5,005 bases of DNA from Duncaniella sp. GTDB lineage: Bacteria; Bacteroidota; Bacteroidia; Bacteroidales; Muribaculaceae. The position numbers and the translations under genes are program-made. How positions within the stretch are numbered: the stretch's first letter is position 1; the number at the start of each line of letters is the position of its first letter. Below are positions 1-5,005 of the stretch, piece by piece. Location of the stretch: the NCBI GenBank assembly GCA_022511285.1, contig JAFLRW010000138.1:1-5005 (forward strand), given 5' to 3'. A model generated the notes under the pieces. That model was not told the DNA's origin, did no database searches, and saw only the letters and a program-made list of their open reading frames with translations.

Positions 1-111
1 GACGCCGGCAGGCTTGATTTGGGCAATACGTTTTAAAATTTTCGGCGTCATTACCGTACCGACAAAACCGATAACAAGTGTCTGCCCTACCTTTTCTTCA
101 AGTGTCATGCT
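1..111 (-). other. Start of a GH3 (NagZ / beta-N-acetylhexosaminidase-like) domain within the coaE frame
   Basis: Residues 203-239 of the coaE frame read S-MTLEEKVGQ-TLVIGFVGT-VMTPKILKRIAQIKPAGV. This resembles the N-terminal pattern of glycoside hydrolase family 3 enzymes of the NagZ type as I know it (roughly 'MtLeEKiGQm-l-vGF-Gt-ltpel...i....gGvilF'). Only this first strand-helix unit is in the window. The catalytic aspartate and the His-containing loop of NagZ would lie beyond the left edge, so activity cannot be judged. There is no stop codon and no signal peptide between the CoaE domain and this segment. An in-frame ATG at 108 (residue 204) could serve as an internal start, but nothing resembling a ribosome binding site precedes it. 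The match rests on about 36 residues recalled from family consensus, not on a search. Confidence 0.6.
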
Positions 112-717
112 CTCAAGCAATTTTTCAACATACGGGAGCAGCGGAGCCACTCCATCGTTGATTATCGTGGCTACTCTCGGATGAGGCTCGCTCGGAGTGT
201 ATGCTTCCTGCGATTCAATGCGTGCCGTCACCTCGTCCGGAGTCAAGCCGTTGCGGGCCATCACTCGCTCTACTCTCAGTGTGCGCGGGGCCGTCACCTC
301 CCAGACATAGTCGGCCATACGGTCAAGTCCGCTCTGATACAAGATAGCGGTCTCAACAAAGATTATTTCAGCGTCTGTGCTATTGATATGCCGTGTCAAG
401 TCATTGCGGACTGCGCCGTGGACTATCTCGTTAAGGCGATTCAGCTTGGCTGCGTCAGCAAAGACAACTTCGGAGATGGCTTTGCGGTTGATTTCACCGG
501 TTTCAGCGAGGGCCTTGGGATGAATCTCAGCCTTGAGGCGCTCCTTAATCTCACTGCTGGAATCCATGAGCATTCTTGCTTCACGGTCGCAGTCGTAGAC
601 TTCATAACCAAGAGCGCTCACTATCCGGCACACCACACTTTTGCCGCTGCCAATGCCTCCGCTGATGGCCACGACAATCGGACGGCTGTCAGTTGTTTTC
701 GATGATATACTCAACAT
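1..717 (-). CDS. coaE: Dephospho-CoA kinase, in-frame fused to a GH3-like domain (3' end beyond left edge)
   Basis: CoaE phosphorylates the 3'-hydroxyl of dephospho-CoA with ATP, the last step of coenzyme A synthesis, in the cytoplasm. Visible in the 239 residues present: the P-loop GGIGSGKS at 20-27; an acidic VYDCD at 40-44; NRKAISEVVF at 77-86, matching the family's 'DRkaLaeiVF' motif; FVETAILYQSG at 120-130, matching the 'PLLfEsg' segment; RVERVMARNG at 148-157, the arginine-rich lid; and INDG at 186-189, matching the family's terminal 'VI-N-G' strand. A family-typical IlHP motif reads VHG here (99-101). CoaE proteins usually end near residue 200; this frame continues without a stop through residue 239 into GH3-like sequence (separate entry). 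ATG at 717 is chosen because TTG at 714 is the only other usable start before the P-loop strand. The start lies inside the end of the ybbR gene (29-base overlap), suggesting coupled translation. Kinase identity is firm; what follows residue 200 is inference. Confidence 0.93.
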   Translation of the reverse strand, partial: MLSISSKTTDSRPIVVAISGGIGSGKSVVCRIVSALGYEVYDCDREARMLMDSSSEIKERLKAEIHPKALAETGEINRKAISEVVFADAAKLNRLNEIVHGAVRNDLTRHINSTDAEIIFVETAILYQSGLDRMADYVWEVTAPRTLRVERVMARNGLTPDEVTARIESQEAYTPSEPHPRVATIINDGVAPLLPYVEKLLESMTLEEKVGQTLVIGFVGTVMTPKILKRIAQIKPAGV

Positions 718-1666
718 TGTCCGTACTTTGTGACACACTGCGATATATGGCAGGGATAGCTGAAAGACTCACAGGGATTCTGTCGCCTGGGAGGGCGGTG
801 TCGTAGAAATCGACGAATGCTTTGATTGGATAATCATCGCTATATGCGCTCATAGGCACAAGGTATGACACCTCAATCTGCGATGGAAATGTGACAAGCG
901 TTTTCCCTTCAGGCAGATTGATGCAATCTATCTGCACCATTCTTTTGCGCAATATCAGAGGCTCCACAGGGATAGTCACAGTGACCCTGTCCGGAATAAT
1001 TCTCACTCCGGCTATTGGCTTGACTTTCACTTCGTAACGGGCCGTATCCTTAAGTTCTGATTTAACTATCATTTCAGTGGAAACGGCTTGTAGGGAGTGG
1101 GGCAGGTCGGTGGTGGAGTAGAGCGTCACGGAGTCAACATTAGCGGTAATAGCGCCTGACTGAATATATTGCAACGCGGAGCGCACATCAGCCTGCACCA
1201 AGAGCTTCACTTTCACGCCCGGCCCCGTAGTATAGTCGAGTCTCACAGAGTCGGGACGAAACGAAACTATCTGCACTGCTGCTCCGAAATAGTCTCTTAA
1301 TTTGCTGTCTAACTTGGAGTGAGGAATCAGGAATGTGCTTTCATCCTTCACATAGTCAGCCCATTTGTATCTGAGAGGCGCTTGCTTACCCCACATAAAT
1401 CGGAGCAACTGAGTGTCTTTCGCCTTAACGCTTACTGAGATTTCGCGCGGAGGCTGAGATATTGTCACTACGCTGTCCGGGATGTCAGTCAGTTCAAAGG
1501 GGATGTCGAAATCGCGCTGACGCTCTGCGTCGAGCGACATAAACATCCAGAACACGAACGAGATGGCCACAAAAAGGAGATAGAGCATAATATCCCGTCC
1601 GCGATTGGAGCGGAGTGCGGCTTTAAGACGCTCTGCAATCTGAAAAATTTGCTCCTTTTTAATCAT
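689..1666 (-). CDS. YbbR-domain (CdaR-like) membrane-anchored protein
   Basis: This is a 325-residue protein with a basic N-terminus (1-25), one membrane segment at about 26-44 (IMLYLLFVAISFVFWMFMS), and a long extracytoplasmic beta-rich region. The topology is probably N-in with the bulk in the periplasm. YbbR-type repeats follow: one starts near 53 (FDIPFELTDIPDSV), another covers about 140-215 after FRPDSVRLDY, and another starts near 220 after PDRVTVTIPVEP. Firmicute CdaR, also built of YbbR domains, regulates the diadenylate cyclase CdaA. No cdaA gene is visible here, so that role cannot be transferred; the function in Bacteroidetes is unknown to me. The gene sits between yajC (50-base gap) and coaE (29-base overlap). 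The first Met is chosen because the next one, at residue 27, lies inside the membrane segment. No Shine-Dalgarno sequence is visible; the leader is instead strikingly pyrimidine-rich. Confidence 0.85.
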   Translation of the reverse strand: MIKKEQIFQIAERLKAALRSNRGRDIMLYLLFVAISFVFWMFMSLDAERQRDFDIPFELTDIPDSVVTISQPPREISVSVKAKDTQLLRFMWGKQAPLRYKWADYVKDESTFLIPHSKLDSKLRDYFGAAVQIVSFRPDSVRLDYTTGPGVKVKLLVQADVRSALQYIQSGAITANVDSVTLYSTTDLPHSLQAVSTEMIVKSELKDTARYEVKVKPIAGVRIIPDRVTVTIPVEPLILRKRMVQIDCINLPEGKTLVTFPSQIEVSYLVPMSAYSDDYPIKAFVDFYDTALPGDRIPVSLSAIPAIYRSVSQSTDNVEYIIENN

Positions 1667-1716
1667 TTCCGGAGAGGGGAAGAGGTGGGGAGAGTGTTGT
1701 GTGCGATATTCGGTGA

Positions 1717-2040
1717 TTATTTCGACTCTGACTGAGCGTTTGAAGCGGCTTGCTCAGCTGAGGGATAGACAGAGCCTTTGTCGATTGTGATTTTTACGTC
1801 TTTGGCTATTTCTATCACGAATGTGGTGTCGTTGACATTGCGCACTTTGCCGTAGATGCCGCCGGCTGTCACTATCTGGTCGCCGGGCTTGATACCTTCG
1901 CGGAACTTTTTGATTTCGTTCTGTTTTTTCTGTTGCGGACGAATCATGAAGAAGTAGAAGATGGCTATGAGGGCCACAATCATCAAAATATTTCCAAGGC
2001 CGCTGCCCTGAGTTTGAAGAAGAATGGTGTTAAGCATCAT
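1717..2040 (-). CDS. yajC: Preprotein translocase accessory subunit YajC
   Basis: YajC is a small inner-membrane protein that associates with SecDF and SecYEG; it is not essential in E. coli. This 107-residue protein has the family layout: a short N-terminal tail, one membrane segment at about 17-33 (NILMIVALIAIFYFFMI), the hallmark FYFFMIRPQQKKQ at 28-40, then a cytoplasmic beta domain with KPGDQIVTAGGIYGKV at 51-66 and a polar tail rich in Ala, Gln and Ser. The length is normal for the family. Two adjacent ATG codons (2040 and 2037) could each start it. The AT-rich leader has no Shine-Dalgarno sequence, as is usual in Bacteroidetes. It lies 37 bases after nusB and 50 bases before the ybbR gene, so it is very likely co-transcribed. 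No secD or secF gene is in the window. Confidence 0.95.
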   Translation of the reverse strand: MMLNTILLQTQGSGLGNILMIVALIAIFYFFMIRPQQKKQNEIKKFREGIKPGDQIVTAGGIYGKVRNVNDTTFVIEIAKDVKITIDKGSVYPSAEQAASNAQSESK

Positions 2041-2054
2041 TAGTAATTAGTAAT
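2041..2054 (-). repeat. Tandem heptamer ATTACTA x2 before yajC
   Basis: Read on the minus strand, the 14 bases directly before the yajC start codon are two perfect copies of ATTACTA. They fall in the AT-rich spacer between nusB and yajC, where a ribosome binding site would be expected. Low-GC leaders often favour initiation in Bacteroidetes. A role beyond that is not supported. Confidence 0.5.
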
Positions 2055-2077
2055 TTGGTATTTATATTATCTGTGAA

Positions 2078-3517
2078 TTATTTTGTGAGCAAGCGCCCCT
2101 CTTCGCGCAGATGGTTGATGACGGAGTAGAGAATGCCGTTTATAAACTGGCCGCTGCGCGGCGTTGAGTAAGCATTTGCTATCTCGATATATTCATTGAG
2201 GCTCACTGCGATAGGAATGGCTGGATAATTGATAATCTCGGCAATGGCAGTCACCATTATCACTATATCCATAAATGCCAGGCGCTCTGCATCCCAACGG
2301 GTGGTGTTGACATACTGTTCAACCAGGGTCTTGTATTCCTCATAATGATTGACCACGTTCATAAACAGTTCGGGGCCAAAATCACTATCTTCGCGGTCCT
2401 TGAATTGCGGGAGCGGAGTGATGCCGATGCCTCCGTCGGGGCTTTGGGCAAATCGGCGGATAGTTTTGAGCACAAAGGTGCCCATGACGTGTAAGTCGTC
2501 GTTCCAATAGATGGATTTTGATTCAAGAGTGTCGGCAAGCTCGTCGGAGGGGAGGATTATATTCTTGAACAGGTTGCGCCACAGGTCAACATCCTGTTCA
2601 AACGTGGTCTCTCCCTTGATGCTCATATATGCCTTGTAGTCATCGCTTTCCACCACGGCCTCGCGCAGCGACTCTATCAGATTGACATCGGTCTCCCAGT
2701 TCATCTTTGTCTTTTCTACATAATCGCAGAGGGATTCATTTTCTGCAATGGCACGGGCAAACTTATTGTCGATGAATCGAGTGTCGGGGTGGAGGTCTTC
2801 GTCAGTGGGATAGTATTTCTCTTTGGCACGTTCGAGACGTTCGGCCTGAGCTTGAGTTATTTCAGGGATAAGCATCAAGAGACCGTTGTATAGTTCGTAA
2901 GCCTTGTTGAGAGCCTTGTCAAGGGCCGCACGTGAACTATGCAGAAGAGAACTGTTGTCACTATAGTCTGACAGCGTGGCTTTAAGCATTTCAATGCCTT
3001 GGCTGAAACCGTTGATCGTGAACTGCTCGTTGCGGCGGCAGCTGTTTATCATAGCCTCGTTCTTCTCAAAAAGATTGGTGATGATAGAGAGCCAAAGCGT
3101 CACGTCATCTTTCATTAAGGGCTTCTTAATCTTAGCGTATGATTTATACGCGGGAAGCTCGGGAATAGCTTTGTAGATATCAGCGGCAATGTCGCTAAAC
3201 TGCCTGGTGTTCCCCTTGTCAAGCAAAATCAATTCTCGTATGGCATCAATATCATTGAGCGCTTTAGCAAGTTGATTTTTATTGATATGTTTGTTCAGAG
3301 TGAGTCCGTGGAGCAGTGATTGCGCACGGCCGTTTGTGGTGTCGAATCCCGACAGCTCAAGAACAAGCAAGAGAAGGTCGAGATATAGCCCGTAGCCGTA
3401 TTTGCGGTCGCGTGAGGGATTGTCCTGAAGGGTTGCTATCTTAAATTCTTCTTGCGAAAGCAAGTAGGAATAAAGGAGCTGTACTACCTTGATTCTTATC
3501 AGTACACGGTTAATCAT
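2078..3517 (-). CDS. nusB: Transcription antitermination factor NusB, long Bacteroidetes form with split core
   Basis: NusB pairs with NusE (ribosomal protein S10) on boxA RNA and promotes antitermination, mainly in rRNA operons. The core is split: residues 1-20 (MINRVLIRIKVVQLLYSYLL) match the first NusB helix, while about 378-470 match the rest, including RWDAERLAFMDIVIM at 407-421, IPIAVSLNEYIEIA at 434-447 and GQFINGIL at 456-463, the family's 'kFvNGvL' motif. E. coli NusB has 139 residues; this one has 479, owing to a mainly helical insertion at about 21-377. Bacteroides NusB, as I recall it, has about 308 residues with a similar but shorter insertion. Within the insertion, residues 39-168 and 205-339 look like diverged copies of one module (see findings). 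The start is set by alignment of the first helix. It is the first gene of the probable nusB-yajC-ybbR-coaE operon, preceded by a terminator and a Bacteroides-type -7 element. Confidence 0.93.
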   Translation of the reverse strand: MINRVLIRIKVVQLLYSYLLSQEEFKIATLQDNPSRDRKYGYGLYLDLLLLVLELSGFDTTNGRAQSLLHGLTLNKHINKNQLAKALNDIDAIRELILLDKGNTRQFSDIAADIYKAIPELPAYKSYAKIKKPLMKDDVTLWLSIITNLFEKNEAMINSCRRNEQFTINGFSQGIEMLKATLSDYSDNSSLLHSSRAALDKALNKAYELYNGLLMLIPEITQAQAERLERAKEKYYPTDEDLHPDTRFIDNKFARAIAENESLCDYVEKTKMNWETDVNLIESLREAVVESDDYKAYMSIKGETTFEQDVDLWRNLFKNIILPSDELADTLESKSIYWNDDLHVMGTFVLKTIRRFAQSPDGGIGITPLPQFKDREDSDFGPELFMNVVNHYEEYKTLVEQYVNTTRWDAERLAFMDIVIMVTAIAEIINYPAIPIAVSLNEYIEIANAYSTPRSGQFINGILYSVINHLREEGRLLTK

Positions 3518-3547
3518 ACTATTAAAAGAGCTTCATTTTTTCTGATG

Positions 3548-3555
3548 CAAAGTTA
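3548..3555 (-). promoter_or_regulatory. Bacteroides-type -7 promoter element for nusB
   Basis: On the minus strand the bases read TAACTTTG, an exact match to the Bacteroides sigma-ABfr -7 consensus TAnnTTTG, 30 bases before the nusB start codon. That spacing would leave a leader of roughly 20-25 bases. No clear -33 TTTG is present at the usual distance; that position falls in the loop of the preceding terminator hairpin. The position immediately after a terminator and before the first gene of an operon supports a real promoter. It is the only CAAAnnTA match I found on the plus-strand reading outside coding sequence. Confidence 0.65.
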
Positions 3556-3557
3556 CG

Positions 3558-3594
3558 AAAAAATCCCCAACCTACGGTGTTTTCGGTGGGGATT
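3558..3594 (-). terminator. Rho-independent terminator of the cation ATPase gene
   Basis: On the minus strand AATCCCCACC (3594-3585) and GGTTGGGGATT (3572-3562) form a stem of about ten base pairs: eight pairs AATCCCCA/TGGGGATT plus CC/GG with one bulged T. The loop is 12 bases. A run of six T follows, two of which also pair in the stem. It begins 21 bases after the ATPase stop codon. The plus-strand reading lacks a comparable T-run, so the terminator is mainly directed leftward. Confidence 0.82.
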
Positions 3595-3615
3595 ATTGAA
3601 AAAAGTTTATTATGT

Positions 3616-5005
3616 TTATCCCTTGCGGCGGGTAAAAAGACGTATAATTTCACCAATCCACACCACGCTTGAAGTGCAGACGATAATCAATGCCCAGTCA
3701 GTGATGTTCAGAGGTGTGACTCCGAAGAAATTACCTCCAAGTTCTACAATCATTATCTGGCCTATTAAGATGATGAGCGCGATGCTTATAAAGCCGGAAC
3801 ACCCCTGCATATTCAGGGCCGAACCGCCGGTGGCAAACGCACGGGCATTAAACATATTCCAAAACTGCAGGAAAACGAAGATGGTGAAGAATAGAGAGAG
3901 TTCGTAGGGTGACAAACCGCTATTTACAGTTGTAAGGTGGGTTGTAAATATCTGTGTGAGTGAAGATATTTCGCTGTGTTCCAGGCGCCATAGCAAGCAG
4001 AGCAGTAGGAAGAAGAATAGGCCGCCCACTCCTATGATATTCATCCACATAGTTCTGTTGATGATGAATGCGGTGCGCGAGCGAGGCTTTTCCATCATCA
4101 CCGATTCAGTTGGTGGGAGCGAAGCTAAAGCCATAGCAGCAAAGGTGTCCATAATAAGGTTCACCCATAGCATTTGTGTGACGGTCAGAGGGGATTGCAT
4201 TCCCATAAATGCACCGGCGAGGACAATGAGACAGGCTGCAACATTGACAGTCATCTGAAAGAGAATGAAGCGCTGGATGTTGCGATACAGCGAACGCCCC
4301 CACATAACGGCACGACCTATTGAAGAGAAGGAGTTGTCGACAATCGTAATGTCTGAAGCCTCTTTGGCCACAGAGGTGCCGTCGCCCATTGACAGCCCGA
4401 CATGGGCGGCCTTGAGGGCCGGTGCGTCGTTAGTTCCGTCGCCTGTCACGGCTACCACTTCATTATTAAACTGTAAGGCCTCCACAAGGCGCTTCTTATC
4501 CAGCGGGCGGGCACGGGCTATGATTTTGATTTTCCCGACACGATTTCTAACCTCTTCGTCGGTGAGAGCTTCAAACTCCGGACCTGTAATAATGGCATCA
4601 TTGCCGTCTTCAGGTTTCCACAGGCCAATCTGTCGGCCTATCTCTTTTGCCGTGCCGGGAGTGTCGCCTGTGACAATTTTTACATTGATTCCTGCGTTGA
4701 GCACCTCATTAACAGCCGCAGGGACATCAGCGCGCACGGGGTCGGCTATGGCAACAATTCCCAAAAACGACAGATTGCCTGCCGCCACACGACCATCTTT
4801 AATGGTTATGTCGCCAGGGTTTACCTCCTGAGCGGCAAATCCGAGAGTGCGCATTGCCTGATTCTGATACTCAAGCAGCTGCTTGTCAACACTTTCCTTA
4901 GTCACTCCTTCGGGATAGTGATTGCATAAGCCAAAGACAATCTCAGGAGCTCCCTTGACATAGAGCATCTCCTTGCCATCAGCGTTTTTAATCACAGTTG
5001 CCATA
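3616..5005 (-). CDS. P2-type calcium-transporting ATPase, PMCA-like (5' part beyond right edge)
   Basis: This is an inner-membrane pump that uses ATP to export a cation, most likely Ca2+. The 462 visible residues begin inside the nucleotide-binding domain; the first Met is probably internal, since related pumps have a Met at this point shortly before KGAPE. Visible: KGAPE at 17-21, DPVR at 88-91, VTGD at 111-114, TGDGTNDAPALK at 187-198 (P-domain hinge), then six membrane segments M5-M10 at about 244-265, 272-294, 318-338, 368-385, 403-422 and 436-456. The ion-site residues fit the PMCA pattern: Asn254 in M5 (QMTVNVAA), and Asn282 and Asp286 in M6 (WVNLIMDT). SERCA has an acidic residue near the M5 Asn (Glu771), absent here, which suggests one calcium site. 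The DKTGT phosphorylation motif, actuator domain and M1-M4 lie outside the window. The C-terminus is normal, ending in a basic tail (RLFTRRKG), followed by a terminator. A role with another divalent cation is possible. Confidence 0.92.
   Translation of the reverse strand, partial: MATVIKNADGKEMLYVKGAPEIVFGLCNHYPEGVTKESVDKQLLEYQNQAMRTLGFAAQEVNPGDITIKDGRVAAGNLSFLGIVAIADPVRADVPAAVNEVLNAGINVKIVTGDTPGTAKEIGRQIGLWKPEDGNDAIITGPEFEALTDEEVRNRVGKIKIIARARPLDKKRLVEALQFNNEVVAVTGDGTNDAPALKAAHVGLSMGDGTSVAKEASDITIVDNSFSSIGRAVMWGRSLYRNIQRFILFQMTVNVAACLIVLAGAFMGMQSPLTVTQMLWVNLIMDTFAAMALASLPPTESVMMEKPRSRTAFIINRTMWMNIIGVGGLFFFLLLCLLWRLEHSEISSLTQIFTTHLTTVNSGLSPYELSLFFTIFVFLQFWNMFNARAFATGGSALNMQGCSGFISIALIILIGQIMIVELGGNFFGVTPLNITDWALIIVCTSSVVWIGEIIRLFTRRKG

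Noticed and set aside
181..705. Plus-strand open frame of 174 codons opposite coaE.
   Set aside because: The minus strand of the same bases encodes all the CoaE motifs in order. The plus frame shows no known motif and is an antisense shadow.
2041..2077. The AT-rich nusB-yajC gap as a separate promoter or mobile repeat.
   Set aside because: It is only 37 bases, has no -7 element and no inverted repeat; the two ATTACTA heptamers alone do not support an element.
2758..2765. Second minus-strand match to TAnnTTTG (TAAGTTTG).
   Set aside because: It lies inside the conserved NKFARA part of the nusB coding region, with no gene start nearby; an eight-base degenerate match is expected by chance.
3452..3907. 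Plus-strand open frame of 151 codons covering the nusB-ATPase gap.
   Set aside because: It reads through the terminator hairpin and antisense to two conserved genes, with no recognisable domain.
4265..4831. Plus-strand open frame of 188 codons opposite the ATPase.
   Set aside because: It is antisense to the conserved hinge and DPVR regions of the pump; its Ser/Pro/Ala-rich translation is typical of a shadow frame.
5002..5004. ATG at the right edge as the true start of the ATPase.
   Set aside because: The protein would begin inside the nucleotide-binding domain without the phosphorylation Asp and M1-M4. The frame most likely continues beyond the edge.

Overview
This window looks like chromosomal DNA from a member of Bacteroidota, most likely the order Bacteroidales (a Muribaculaceae- or Bacteroides-like gut lineage; the family is a guess). 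The evidence is a NusB of the greatly enlarged Bacteroidetes type, the gene order nusB-yajC-ybbR-coaE, gene starts without convincing Shine-Dalgarno sequences, and an exact match to the Bacteroides -7 promoter element TAnnTTTG in front of nusB. All real genes lie on the minus strand, so transcription runs from the right edge to the left.

Right part (3616-5005): the C-terminal two thirds or so of a P2-type cation ATPase, best read as a calcium pump of the plasma-membrane (PMCA) type. Its N-terminal part lies beyond the right edge. A 98-base gap follows, holding a Rho-independent terminator for the ATPase and, directly abutting it, the promoter element for the next unit.

Middle and left (1-3517): a tightly packed probable operon of nusB (transcription antitermination), yajC (Sec translocase accessory protein), a YbbR-domain membrane protein and coaE (last step of coenzyme A synthesis). 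Gaps are 37 and 50 bases, and the ybbR and coaE frames overlap by 29 bases. These are housekeeping functions grouped by conserved order rather than one pathway. There is no stretch over 300 bases without a gene.

Two things stand out. First, the coaE frame does not stop at the normal end of dephospho-CoA kinase but runs on to the left edge, in frame, into about 36 residues that look like the start of a glycoside hydrolase family 3 (NagZ-like) domain. If real, this is a CoaE-GH3 fusion. Second, NusB is 479 residues long because its core is split by an insertion of about 350 residues, and that insertion appears to contain two diverged copies of one helical module. No mobile element, CRISPR array, tRNA or rRNA was seen.
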